DNA of 64,000 bases from Dactylonectria macrodidyma (taxonomy: Eukaryota > Ascomycota > Sordariomycetes > Hypocreales > Nectriaceae), in contig JAGMUV010000028.1 of assembly GCA_020744425.1 (NCBI GenBank), forward strand, positions 248,001 through 312,000, given 5' to 3'. A program made the translations under genes and the position numbers. How positions within the stretch are numbered: the stretch's first letter is position 1; every line of letters begins with the position of its first letter. Below, piece after piece: positions 22,963 through 34,964 of the stretch. Under the pieces are notes generated by a model. It had not been told where the DNA came from. It saw only the letters and a program-made list of their open reading frames with translations, and ran no database searches.

Positions 22963-23655
22963 GGTGATGACACTCGGAAATAGCTAGAAACAATGCGCTA
23001 TTCAAGATAGAAATGGGGGTCGCCCCGCTCTCTGAGATTGTAATGGAGTGGTGGTTTTGTCAACGGACTGGCGATAACTCCCCGAGCTGAAAACTTGTGG
23101 AAGAGCGGGGTAGAAAAGTACGCTCTTCGAGCTGCCATCTGAGTGGCGGTGCGCTGGCTGTGAGGTATTGACGCCTCTCGAAACACCGGAGATGGAGAGT
23201 ATCCCTTTGCAACAGCTAAGGCGTACTGGCCGTACCGACCCACTTTTTACCCCGCTTTTAGCGCTCACAGCTGGAGACTGTTGGTGTGGATCCGACCGTA
23301 CAATACGGGTTTAGCCACCGTCCCGATTTACACCTAATTTGTAAGGCAACAGCCGACATCGCTGATCACAAAGCCGACTGCGGCGTCTCCCCTTTTTCTA
23401 GCTAGTCAGATCAATCATAACACACAATTCCTATGCATCCTGCCGCGGCTAGCTTTCAATACAACCTCAGTTTTGTGGCGGTGGTGGCGGTGTTTAGGGG
23501 TGGTGGGTTTCCCGAGGGGCGGAAGGAAGATCCTTTCGTTCCGAAAGACAAAGGCAAAGGCAAAGGCAAAGGCATAATGTAGCTCGAGCTCCTATCCTAG
23601 AATAGTTTGCATTCTGAGCTATGAATCGTTGACTACCAAAGAAGAGGACGCGTTG
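22963..23655. other. Intergenic; shared 5'/3' region
   Basis: Promoter side of the NACHT-ankyrin gene and 3' side of the Cdc24-Ras fusion gene. A short GGCAAA tandem run lies at about 23551-23573. No gene recognised. Confidence 0.5.
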
Positions 23656-23788
23656 TCATTGTTGTGCGATATGATAGTATCTTGACATGCTCAACGATAA
23701 GCATGTTATACCTGGAAAAACAACATTTAGATTGAGCTGCAAACTTGACAGACGTGTGACGAGCCTGCAGTCAGAAAATACCGATATC

Positions 23789-26700
23789 CTATGCATACCC
23801 GGCCCTCTCGCGGTCATACCGTCGAATTTCCCGTACCAAATCAAAGAATGACTCATCGACATTGATGCGAGATCTTGCATCTACCTCGATGAATTTGCAT
23901 CCAAAAGACCTTGCTAAGGCTTCACCTTCTTGTCTTGACACTTCTCTCTCCGATTTCAAAGAGCAGTTATTGCCAACCACCACCATCGGGAAGTAATCCT
24001 TGTCCTTCACGCTGAGGATTTGCTGCTGGAAGGTCGTGATTTCTTCAAAACTTTGGCGGGAGGTGATGCTGTATACCAGCAGGAACCCTTCCCCTGTTCG
24101 CATGTACTGCCTTCTCATAGCCTCGTATTCCTCCTGGCCAGCCGTGTCGAGCACATCGAGGAGAGCAACTTCATCGTCGATGACGCATTGTTTACGGTAT
24201 GAGTCTTCGATTGTTGGGTCATATTCATCCACAAAATGCGATTGTATCAGCTTTCGCTACTGTTAGTGTCGGCAAGGCTGGAGACTGAGAATCACACGGC
24301 TACTTGCCTGAATGGTGAGACAACTTTTTCCACACCCACCTCCTCCCACCACCACCAACTTGTATTCTCTTGGGAACTTGGAAGAAGGCTTAACGAGTCG
24401 ATGTTGGTGTTGAATTCTTTTCAGCTCCTTTTTCCATTTGTCAATCCGCGCCTCAGAGCCGAGACCAAAGAAGAGGCGGTTTTTTTTATCGCCGGCCACC
24501 CACTCGATTTCGCAGCCCTTCAATCCTATGAAACGTTAACTCAGTCTATAAGTCTCTAACGTCACTCACTCGTACCTTTTGTAGATGATGGGAGTACCTG
24601 TTCGATATTCTTTGCATGAATGATTTGGATAATGGATAGCTGGGGTTTGAGACTATTCTGTGGGGACGGTTTCCCATATCTCAGAATCCCTCTTCGCAGA
24701 CTCTTAGGGTACGATTCTGTTGCTTGCAATATCCCGTTTTGGTAGAGATATAACTGGGTCTGATAGGTTTACAAAATTAGTGGAACGACAAACTATATTT
24801 CATGCGGAAGGTCATACCTTTACTAGATCACCTCTGGGGTCTGCGATATGAACGTTGTCAACCATCAAGAGTTTTCCCAGTCTCCAAACAAGTTTCTTTC
24901 TCTCATGATCCAGGTCTTCGCACAAGGCGGCTTCAGCCATGTTGAGTTCCTGGGTAACGGTGGAAATATCGACAGTCTCTTTAACCCATTTGAGACTCTC
25001 TTTTGCCGATTTGATATCGTTGGATTCATGGACTCTGTGTTGAGAGAGCTCCTGGATAGGATTAGTTCTAGAATGCAGCTAGTCAAGTCTGCGTTCATAC
25101 CTGGAGGAAGGCTTCGTATTTCTCCAACCGTTGGGGTGGGAGCCCTAACTTTGCTAGAACATCACCTAATAGTGCCCGGCGTTCATCATCGTGATCCTCC
25201 AAGGATGATAGTGCAGCTCTGACTGTTGTTTTTGATTCTTTCTCTGTGGTGATAAAAGCCGCATAATAGCCGCTCGACTGCTGTGACCATTCCTGAAAAA
25301 CCGACTGCCAAGTCTGGCACAAGTATGACTTTTGAACCAACATCTCTGCTTTTATCAAGAATTTCCTTTGAACGTCGACCAACGGGCCAACTGGAGCAAA
25401 CACTTGTTTCAACGTATCAACGGGGAGAGTCCCAAAAGACCTGATCTGCTCGGCCGTTTCGAGGAGGCTCTCCAGACATTTGACGTAGAGTCGCTCATCG
25501 GAGAGAAATTCGTCCACAGCCAAGGCTGCAGGACTTGGTTCTGCAGTAAAGATCTTCGGGGTGGGTTCAAAGAGAATAGCTTGAATCACACCAGCCTTGG
25601 TTAGCCTCGCCAGAAGTAGCCGCACTAGACGGATAACCTGATTGTCCATTAGTTATCGAGTCATTTTACGAGGTTTAAGATATTTGTTTTACCTTCATGT
25701 GGTTTGTCGTGTCGGTACTCCTGAGATCAGCTATAGTAAAGCATTCAGATGGCTGGAAATTCAAGTGATTTACGCAAGCCTGAACAAATTCGACCGTGGC
25801 AAGCTTTGCAACTCTGTCAGATGGACTCGAAGCGATTAAACCCTCCCAGCTCTCGTGTCGTGAACTGTCGAGCTGGTTAAATAACATCAGCAGAGGAGTC
25901 CCGTGCCTAAATATGGCGATGAGATTGAATAGGGGGTTTCCGTCCTCGGTTCCCCTTTGAGATTCTTGCTGTTGGAATTCAGCAAACCATTCAAACTGAG
26001 ACAGCTGAAGTTGCACTTCAACACACTCATGGTAGATAGATCTCGTTTGCACAGTCTGGGAAAGTAACGGCTTAGGCTGAAAAATTCCGTGTCCAAAATT
26101 GTAATGCTGTGGGTTGACAATGTCCTCTGCGTACAATGGGAGAGCTAGAACGGAGATATGAGAGATGTCGCCGAGACTGATTCCAGAGAATTGGGACCAC
26201 GCGTGAGTGCGGGCCATAGAGCTGCGTACCGAAAAGTCCATGGTATCTCTCTTTGCCCGGCGGTAAACACGAGAGGATTTCAGTTGAGGCTCAAACTCGA
26301 ATTCGAAGAGAGAGGGGTGTTTTGGTGATGCAGGATGCGGCTCTAGGACGTCAATACTACCTGTAAGCTGGATAGTTGCTCGGCGCTGCGACATTGTATC
26401 GAAAGTGCTCTCTATGCCCATCATTCTCCTAGATAGATCATGGTTGCATTCTCGGAGCGTTTCCACAGTTGAGATCAACTGCAGCTGATTGCTTTCTGCT
26501 CTGGCTTGGGAATCGCTTTTTGTCTTGAGTTGGCTATTCGTAAACCTCAACCAAGTGCGAATAGTGGGCAACACACCTCTGGAGAATGCTCAGAATGCAG
26601 GTGATGGATAACTTGAATGGCCCCAACCTGTTATATATGGCAGTCAAAGAACTCTTCTTTCTAGTCCATTGCATTGCCGACCATAAACGCCAACCCGGGT

Positions 26701-27016
26701 TTGCGGGTTCGAGCGGTGGGAGCGTCTGCAGCACTGCCACCAGGTCGGAAAATATCTTGACCCCATCGAGAAGCACCGCGGTGAGTTGATCCACCTGGAT
26801 CAACGACGCGTATTTTACATTTGCGGTGGAAAAGTTTTCGGTGAGTTTCTCTAGGCCAGAGACGATAGTTTGCGTCGCAAGAGCCTCTGAGGAGAGTTGA
26901 GCCGCGATCTTGGGTGCGTCCTTCGCCGCAGTTGTGTAGGGACCAAGGATCTTGACAACCTCGCCTGCAGCGGTGGCGATCCCCGCAACGGAGGCGAGGA
27001 CGCTCAGTGGGTCCAT
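23789..27016 (-). CDS. Cdc24-like RhoGEF fused to a Ras-like GTPase, with STAND-type N-terminus
   Basis: Seven exons: 27016-26628, 26578-25693, 25637-25101, 25051-24818, 24759-24576, 24525-24308, 24250-23789; all joins keep frame, giving 969 residues. The introns are 49-58 nt; the last is GC-AG (GCAAGT). Residues 1-60 ([17 protein letters not shown]) resemble the N-terminal domain of fungal STAND proteins. About 345-445 resembles the Cdc24 calponin-like region ([29 protein letters not shown]), 465-640 a DH/RhoGEF domain ([19 protein letters not shown]), 650-780 a PH domain ending [15 protein letters not shown], and 800-969 a Ras fold: P-loop GGGGCGKS 804-811, switch [20 protein letters not shown] 851-856. 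The NKxD motif reads NNCS (910-913), the G5 motif EVDAR, and there is no C-terminal CAAX. An alternative last splice (GTATGC in the GYA codons to TTTTTCCAG near 23728) would end in HIAQQ, also without CAAX. Exon joins are inferred. Confidence 0.8.
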
Positions 27017-27640
27017 TCGAGATGCGTAGCCGGCACGACATACAGAGTTTAGAAGAGGTAGAGATCAAGGCGCTCGAGAGGGGTAAAAGATGAAAGAAAA
27101 ATGAGGTCGTCAAGGTGGCTGTGCAGCTAAAATATCTGCCTAAACGCCTACTTCTTACAGTACGCCTTGTGTGGCTGAACACCCAATGATAGCGCATGGG
27201 TTGTGGTAAAGAAGCGGCTAATGCGGAGGCTGAGATTGGTGGAGTGTCGTATCTCCCCTCTTCAGCCCCCTCTACCTGGGCTAGTGAGATCTAAGCGTGG
27301 AATGCTGACCTCTTCATCAAATTCAGGCGGACTTGATCAAGTCGGAGCGTGAAGCTTTATCACAAGTGGTGTTCTAGATTTTATGTGATATTTTAGAGGA
27401 GACCGGTCCCCTACGGGTTCCGCCAATGCCTTTTCGGAACCGAGTTGAGAGCTTGAGAAGTGGCCTAGGTAGATAGAGGTCAAGGACAAGGAGCGGGAAT
27501 TTTGAAGACAGCTGATCAAACAGCAAATGGTATTGGCATGGCATGGCTGCTGTAGTGACGACCAAAACCGAGTAGGAATAGAGCCTGAACCTGAACTAGT
27601 CGGGGCTTCTCACTGCACGGGGCAATCCTCTCCGGCTCCT
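27017..27640. other. Promoter region of the Cdc24-Ras gene; no gene seen
   Basis: Short frames only, no similarity recognised. It separates the fusion gene from the decayed sequence that begins at about 27640. Confidence 0.5.
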
Positions 27641-28520
27641 CCTCTACCAAAACCCCCTCTGGCTTGACTCTCTTTCTTGATCTTCGTCATCAGCCAGCCT
27701 CCACGGGTCCAAGTCACCAAACTCCGCATCTTTCAGCTCCTCCGGCTCAACCTCCGTCTCAGCTTGCTCCTTGACAACTCATCCATGTCCGTCTTCCAAG
27801 AATTTGCACATAACCTTTGCGGCGGCATCGATCCCGGCATCCACAGCCTCTCCCTTATCGTCGCTTATCAAGCCTCTACGGCCTGCAGCAGTGAAAAAGA
27901 CATAGCCGACCACGTAAGGCAGCTTGTCTTCTATAAGTATGTATTAGAGGAATCCAACCCCCAGTAGTCGGGTAAACTCTTCTTTTAACTCTGTGAGGAA
28001 ATTCCACGCGGAGTTATACACGGTGAAGTAGTTAAAGACTATGTCAGGAATCTCAGCATGTATAGTTAGGGCAAGCTTGCGAATAAGGACAGTAGGGGAG
28101 AGCGTCACTAAGTCGATCTAGTGATAAGTATCAACAATAACTTCTTAATACAGCAATTTAAAGTTATTTAAAACTCATAGTCTCATTCTTCGCTTTTTCA
28201 TTAACCTCTGGCCGGATATGCCCTCTGCCGTCCAAGGCTTTATAACGGAGACCCTCAATCAAGATCCCTTCAATCAGGTCAGATAATAAGGGGGGACGTT
28301 CTCCGGTCAGCGCGAGATGACGGTTAATCACTAAAGACACCCACCCATTGAACTTTATGTTATGCCTATTTGCAGTATTGACATTAACTTTGCCCTTCCG
28401 CTTAGTTAGCGCCAAGTTACTGGCGGACACGCTGATACAAAGACAGTAATTCTTGAAGTAGTCTTCGCAGTTCGTAGGTAGATCGCTGACAAAGACAGCT
28501 AAGTCACCCTGCATCTTCTA
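27640..28520 (-). pseudogene. Unknown decayed protein-coding sequence
   Basis: Minus-strand frames read like protein over about 900 bp with several breaks: MQGDLAVFVSDLPTNCEDYF (28514 downward), LSDLIEGILIEGLRYKALDG, then VLIRKLALTIHAEIPDIVFN and YNSAWNFLTELKEEFTRLLG (about 28100-27970), and DKLPYVVGYVFFTAAGRRGL and DAGIDAAAKVMCKFLEDGHG (about 27930-27795). I do not recognise the family. A stop follows GVGFL (27966) and another follows DGHG. It could be a decayed gene or an uncharacterised transposon product. Confidence 0.45.
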
Positions 28521-28753
28521 AAACGTTTCGAGATCGTCCTATACGAAATAGTCCGAAAGAAGTTTCTCCTAGCGAAGAGCGTGATATAGCTACGTTATAC
28601 ATATGACTCCTCCCGGAGTTGCTGCGTATATTACGTCTGAGAGGTATAGATTTACACGCATATTATGGAGGAGGAGGCCGCAGTAAATCAGATTGCGATT
28701 ACGATCAGACATGGCTAACTATATGAATATTCAAATAAGGTCTTATATAAATA

Positions 28754-30613
28754 ACATACATAATAAGCGAATGTCCCAGACAAGCGAATGTCCCAAAAAT
28801 CCTAACCTCTAAGATTAAAACCTCAATATAACCACAGCAATATAATCAATCAATTAAAACTAATCGCTATGCTCTTCTCCAGAGGTCTCAATTATAGCCT
28901 AACAGGTCCTTGCATTATGACCAGCCTTTCTACATGTTCCACAGCGCCTTTCCCTCGATAGCGCCAACCTTCGCCGACCACTACTTCTCGATGATTCAGC
29001 CACTACCTGCGCATTAACGTCTCTCTGATCCATCTCATCCCTTCCCTTATCTAGAGTCATCTTTCCTCCTTTACTTAGGCGGGTTTTTTTTGACTCTGTG
29101 CTGCTTGCTAAGAGTCTCATTCGCCTGTCGAAGAATCTGGACCTCAGCTTTCAATAGGGCATTCTGATGCATTATTGCCTTTGTTCCCTTTGAAAGTGAC
29201 TTAACCGCCTCGAGAATTGATGTTAGAGAGCTGCTCTGATGCCTTCTCATTCATCTTTCGAGATATTCAGACTGAGAGCTAGCCTCAAGCATGGTCTTTG
29301 GGGTCTTTGAGACCCAAGGGTCAGGGAGGCTGACATCCTCCTCGGCCGGTGTTGGAGTCCGTAGCTGCACATCAAGCTTTGATATGACATTTTCTGGGTC
29401 TAAAGGAGTAAGTCCAGCCCCTCGAAAACCCCCTTTGATATTGCTCGCCGTCATGGCGGCTTGGTGGGCGGCATAAAAGGCTGGGAAGAACTCAGTCTTT
29501 GAAACGTGGGTTATAGAGCATCTGATCAACCGCTCAATTTCTTAACCGTAGGCTGTTTTAAGCGGCCTAAGCACCCGACATTAAGAGGCTGAAGTAAATG
29601 AGACGAATGAGGCGGCATATAAAGCGTAATAATGTCGTTCTGTTCATAATATTTCTTAAAGTCGACTGAGTGGTGACTTTCGTGCCCGTCAAGGATCAGA
29701 AGACGATAGCGACCGGTCAATCGATTCTTCGTATGCTGGTTAAAGTGCTTAAGCCACTGAAGACCCGTTTTATTGTCGGTCCAGCCATTTGGAGTTATTA
29801 CAATAGCCCAATCGCCCGGGAGGTTGCTTTCCCGGTACCAGCTAGCGAGGTGATATTGGCCCGCAACTACGATGAACGGCTGGATCGCCTAGCCTTCTGC
29901 ATTGATCGCCTGAATGACCGTAACCCATTCCCGGTTTCCAGGCTGGACTGATTTCGGGTTTCCACGCCTATCTGCGCCTATGACGACCATTCCGCTTGCG
30001 ATCAGGCCCATCATAAAGCCGGTCTCATCAAAGTTATAGATATCGGCTAGGTCGATACTATATTTCGCGATTGTGTTCTCTACGAGCCTGAACCAATTGC
30101 GAATAATGGTTAGATCTTCGCATTTGGCCCTCTGATAGTGATATTTACGAAAAAAACGCGTCTTAAGCTCTTGGTGTCGCCTGACGAAGTTAGAAGCCCA
30201 GCGCTTGCCGACAGGTGACGCGTCGCGGTCGGCGAGCAGTCGGTTAGCCATTTCTTCAACACTACGCAGTCGCGGGGGAAACCCTTGCGAATCTAGGTCG
30301 AAAATGAACTGAACAATGATCTGTTCCTCTAGATCAGATAGCTTGCGTGACTTAGGGATAATATTGCGTCGAGACTGCATGCCTTTCTGGCGGCGCCCTA
30401 GCTTTTTATTGCAGACATAGTAGATTGATGCAGCGCGTCGGATGCTTAATGATGGGTTATTTTGAAGGGCTTGAAGAGCAAGAAGGATGTTTCCCTCTTT
30501 ATTAAATTGAGATATGTTTGGTGGTCGTAAATTAATTAATCAAATGGAAGAAAGAGAGATTGGGAGATTTTTGGGACATTCGCTTGTCTGGGACATTCGC
30601 TTATCATGTACGT
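28754..30613 (-). mobile_element. Fot-like element E3
   Basis: 1860 bp with TA at 28752-28753 and 30614-30615. The TIRs hold two 17-nt units with the word ATGTCCC (AAGCGAATGTCCCAGAC). The outermost 11 bp of the left TIR read ACATACATAAT against ACGTACATGAT at the right, two G-to-A changes consistent with RIP. Confidence 0.93.
28860..30515 (-). pseudogene. Fot-like transposase of E3, start codon lost
   Basis: The start position reads ATA (30515-30513) where E1 has ATG. The reading continues SQFNKEGNILLALQALQNN, recognition helix VCNKKLGRRQKG, a long frame 30380-29889 (NFDETGFMMGLIASG), then stops, 29720-29526 (LLILDGHESHH), YG*EIERLIRC, 29529-29251 and 29120-28899 with the knuckle CGTCRKAGHNARTC. 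Several Trp and Gln codons are stops. Inactive. Confidence 0.9.
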
Positions 30614-30664
30614 TATCATAACTGCCTATTTCAGGATTAGAGACCTTTTATTAAAAGAATGTAT

Positions 30665-32467
30665 CTAACCGTCATTCGTAGGCCATAACCCAAGTGTAGT
30701 AGCGACGGTAGCTGCGTCTCGCTTCATCAAGCTCTTTTTGACAGGGTGTTGTGCCTCAAACACTTCGTCCAGCTCTTCCAATGTCCGCTCCTTAGTTTCA
30801 GGAAAGAAAAAGTAGATAAAGATTCCCTCAAAGACATCCCAAAAGACAAAGAAGATATAAAAGTAGTAGCCTATATCCTCAAAGGCTGGCCCTGACGCAT
30901 ACTGAATGATGACACTAGCTGCAGCAGAAGCCAGGTTGCTAACTGCGGTTCCCTTAGCTCGAGTTGTAGTGGTGAGTGTTTCAACAATATACATAGTTTG
31001 CAGCGGTGTCCAGCCAAATGAAAATACAACGCCAAACAAGAAAACAAACACAATTGTTGTGTTTGCAGCATAAGGATTCCCACTAACCGCTGTAGCAGCC
31101 TTAGAGGTGCCAGTCATGACTGCAAAGCAGACAGAGCAGAAGAAGATGGAATAGAGCAACAACGGCCGGCGACCAATCTTGTCATTAAAGCGTGCCCCTA
31201 TAATGGCAGCAATGAAACAGAAGACAGGGTTAAGTCCGTTGAGCATCAGCTGTGTGCTCTCAGATGTGATTCCTGCTTTTTCAACCATGACAGGGAGATA
31301 GTAGCCGGTAACCGAGTTGCCGCTAAGTTGACCAAAGGTAGCCATGCCGAGAACGCAAATCAGTCTGCGGCGTGCCGATCGAGTATTGACGAGCTCGCTG
31401 TAGTCCCACCATCTCTTGTCTGAGGCATCTTGTCGGATGCTATGCTTCATCTCCTCCATCTGTAGCAAAACGATCGGGTGCTCCTCTGAACCCTCTCCGT
31501 GATATCTCGCGAGCACAGTCCTGGCTTGGGTCCACTTGCCATGAGCAATAAGCCAGCGAGGAGATTCGGGAACAAACCACACTCCACACGCCACGATGAT
31601 TGACGAAACGAGCTGTCCCCAAATGGGAATGCGGAAGGCGTACGCGTTGTTCCACTTGGAGCAGCCGAAGATGGTCCAACTTGCGACAATAGAGCCAAGC
31701 CACCTAAGTAGAAGGGAAACAAGTGACTTAGCAGACGGACTCTTTGCAGTAATTACTTCTTGACGGTAGGGACTTACCACATGCAGTTATACAAGCCCGT
31801 GTGAGTTCCTCGCCACTTGGGGTGGGACATTTCGCTGACATAGCAAGGTGCGCTTACCGAACAGAAGCTAACACCGAATCCGAGCACAAAACGGCCGCCG
31901 ATAAACATTCTAATGGAAGTCGAGGGGGCCTGGATGCAAGTGCCAAGGATGATGAGCATTGCGCCAGTAAACATGCCCCATCGCCTGCCTAAAAGATCGT
32001 TGATCGGACCAGTGAAAGGGATGGCAGCAATGGAGCCAATACTGTAAACAGCAAAGATGAAGCCCGTCTGCGATCCTGTTGAAGATCTGGAAGGGCAGAA
32101 GATATTCAGGTCAGTCCGGAATAGTTTTAAGAAAACTGAGAAGTTCTGGAAACTAGACGACGTACGTGCCATAGTAGCTCTGATAAGATACCATTGCGTT
32201 GAGGCCCCCCATTAAGGACCCGTCGTATCCTATTTCGTCATCTTAGCTTTCACTCGTCCTTTCTTCGATCAGATACTGCGCACCATTGAGGCACCCGCAG
32301 AAGTACGTGATGAGTAGACAGCCATAGAGCCTAAACATGGACTTGGTCCATGGGCTGCACTCGACTTCCGCAGCGCGGTCCGCGAGATTCTCGGCGAACT
32401 CATTGTGAAGGACATCTTCAGTTGGCTTGAGAGCGGTGGGCTCTTCCTTTGATGAGGGCCCTTCCAT
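30665..32467 (-). CDS. MFS sugar transporter (hexose/lactose-permease type)
   Basis: Exons 32467-32284, 32229-32166, 32086-31778 and 31703-30665 (introns 54, 79 and 74 nt, all GT-AG) give 531 residues, standard for the sugar porter family. Visible motifs: [14 protein letters not shown] in the first loop, created by splicing; [13 protein letters not shown] after TM2; [13 protein letters not shown] before the central loop; [11 protein letters not shown]; and [15 protein letters not shown] after the last helix. It would import mono- or disaccharides by proton symport at the plasma membrane; the substrate is unknown. The first in-frame ATG at 32467 gives a cytosolic N-terminus of normal length. 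The 3' end lies only 50 bp from element E3, but the frame is intact. Confidence 0.9.
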
Positions 32468-33720
32468 CGCATATGACAATTCGGCAAATGGAGGCAAAGA
32501 TAATGAGCTGACTGTTGGTGAGAGAGTAGAGAGACTGATAGTGATTAGAGATTATACGCTGGGCAGGTGTGAAGCTATATACATCTCTAGACGACATGGT
32601 GAATGGCCTTGCCTAAACACAGAGAAACGCTAACTCAAACAACACCACTTGCGCGGACGTTGGTCGATTCCTAGACGCTGATCCCGACTTCTATAACACC
32701 ATGCCTAGCGTCATTGGACCCAGCACTACCATCCTAACATCCTTACTAAGATCAGTCTAGTACAAAGTCCGTACTTCTACTCCCAGTAGGGATCCTTCAA
32801 GACTGCCCAGGAGATCCGCTTGAAGAAGTAGCAGTACCAATCAGATTAGTGAATGAGAAGTCCCGTACTAAACTCCCAGTCCGGAGTCCTGACAAATATG
32901 CTTATCCCGAAGCCGCACCCCGCGCAGCAGAGGCACTTAGTGCTTGCCGTTACGACGGATAAGGCGGCACTTTTGGACCTTCCGCCGAAGCCAAGGCCTT
33001 GTGTGGGTCCGGAGCCCATGGGGAATGACACTAAAGCAAGGCTGGAAAGCTCCTCAGCACAATACTATATATTTAGAGGAGAAAACCCTGCTATAGAAGT
33101 TGGCAATGCCTGCGCTAATACCCATGGCGCATGGGCGAGTGGATTCGGTCCGTGAGCACCAGGCGGGGCAATTTTACTCCGCAAGGTAGAGGAGATTCTC
33201 GATAATCACCGTGTTGGATTGGGCGTGGAGCCTCAGTCCTTTGAGTAAAATACTACGTAGTACTATGGTAGAAGCGAGACCACGAGTTGAAGCGGGATAC
33301 CTCCGCTTGACTCCAGATTGCATGTGGCGACCAACACAAAAACCGGGCGTGTGGCCAATTATTGGATGCTCTTGAGCTAAGTTTGTTATAGAACAGTTTT
33401 TGGTTTTCTATATTCTCTAGCGTTCTTTAGTTATCACTTGAAGCTTGACAATCTTGCTCTATTATGAGCAGGTATGAATGAACCCAAGGCATAACGAAAG
33501 GGCAAATATGTAAAAATTTGGATTTCATTTGAGGTTTTGTAGGGGAGTAACAAGTCGACGGTGATTAACTCTCAAGATGTCATAAATTCACATGGTTTAT
33601 TCAAGTTTCAATGGACTTGACCCGAGCATCAAACAGAGAGCTATGCAAAGGTTTCTCTAGACCTGCCCCTGCTTCTGACGAGGCGTGATGGTCGATTCAT
33701 GGGTCAAAACATACATCAGC
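32468..33720. other. Intergenic, no supported gene
   Basis: Promoter side of the sugar transporter and 3' side of the PhyH remnant. A 100-codon plus frame at 32853-33155 has no recognisable domain and no splice context; I do not call it. Confidence 0.5.
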
Positions 33721-34964
33721 TCATAACCCATCGCCTGGACGAAGAACATTGGACCACCTCTGCAGACAGCGTGTCAGACTCGGATGAGATGCTCAGAAGG
33801 AAGTAATGGGTACATTTACAGTATCCCATGGCCGACTGGAATCCACAAAACGGAGATCAGTGCTGAGACGGATTACATTGTCCTTGTCGTGATTGATAGT
33901 TGAGGCATAAATCTGTGTAGCGTCTGTTAGTTGACGTCGTCAACCGCCGAGTACCTTGTCGTGCTAGAAAGTTTAAAGAAGGCTTGACAAGGCAGCCTCT
34001 CATCCTCGCTTCACCTGTCTTGTGGGAGAGATAAGACAGGAGAGAGAGGAAACTAAAGAGTAGAAAATACCATGTACTTACAGCGTACGAGTTGTGAAGC
34101 ACAACGTCACCTGCTTCATCATCTGAGAGGAGCCAGCGCCAGTTGTTTTGCTTGGCGAACCCAGCAGGGCCGTCAGCCAACAAGCCGCCACCAAGCATGT
34201 TCTGATTATAAGCGTTCTTCATTTCCTCATTGGTGAGCCCGGCTGCTTAGGCGCGGTCGGAAAAGTCGTGCTCAGCCTTTGCGCCGATGTCGTGTCCCTT
34301 TTCCAGATAAATGAGGCCCCCGCCATCAATTTTGATATCCCCGATCGGGACCCAGGCCGTGATGACAGTGTCCTCGCCATGCCTGAGAAATATCTGATCG
34401 TAGTGAACCCCAATGGCCTTATTCTGCGGCGTGTTGTTACGCAAGAGGGTCTGACGGATACTCAGCGTGTTGTCTCCCCATCCCGTCATCTTGGCGACGA
34501 AGTCCTGCAGCGCTGGGTGGCGACACAAGTCTTCCTTTTACCAGTTTTCATGATGGGCCTGAAGTGCAAGATCGCCAAACATGCGGGCAGCCTTAGGGTC
34601 CGGGACAGTGACATGGCCCTCCGCGTCGATTTTATTGGCCGTCCCTGCTCCGATGCCCGGGAAGTTGAGGCGGTCCTGTGATGTGTTGAAGACTCCCTTG
34701 ACGGGCTCGGGCCTGGGGGCGAGAAACCCAGTCGGGGCTAGTATCTCAAAGTACTTCTGTCAGACTTTGAGCACGTCCTCTCGAGGTAGAATGCCCTTCA
34801 GCAACGATGGCCGTCTTCCTTGTATCTTCTCCGGATCTCCTCCATGGGCGTGTCTAGTGTAGTAGGCCGTATGAGGCCGATGGACTCGGATGGGAGAAGC
34901 CCATCGTTGACAAAAACTGTTTGTTGTGCAACGAAGCTTCTAGTTCAGAAGTTGCAGACGGCAT
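33721..34964 (-). pseudogene. Phytanoyl-CoA dioxygenase (PhyH)-family protein, broken
   Basis: Minus strand from ATG 34964: the N-terminus needs a frame change to read VNDGLLPSESIGLIRPTTLD and PMEEIRRRYKEDG, another change to LLKGILPREDVLKV, TGA, then QKYFEILAPTGFLAPRPEPV, ARMFGDLALQAHHENW, TAA, and an intact core LCRHPALQDFVAKMTGWGD, AIGVHYDQIFLRHGE (HxD iron ligands), IKIDGGGLIYLEKG, ending SSRPWDT, an intron, RWSNVLRPGDGL and TGA 33721. These Fe(II)/2-oxoglutarate enzymes hydroxylate diverse small molecules. At least two stops plus shifts in the first half make it a pseudogene. Confidence 0.8.

Noticed and set aside
23789..24523. The Ras-like region as a stand-alone small GTPase gene
   Set aside because: No ATG lies close upstream of the P-loop in frame, and the preceding exon is a PH domain ending that joins in frame with DH exons through good splice sites.
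32853..33155. 100-codon plus-strand frame between the transporter and the PhyH remnant
   Set aside because: No recognisable domain, composition typical of chance frames, no supporting signals.
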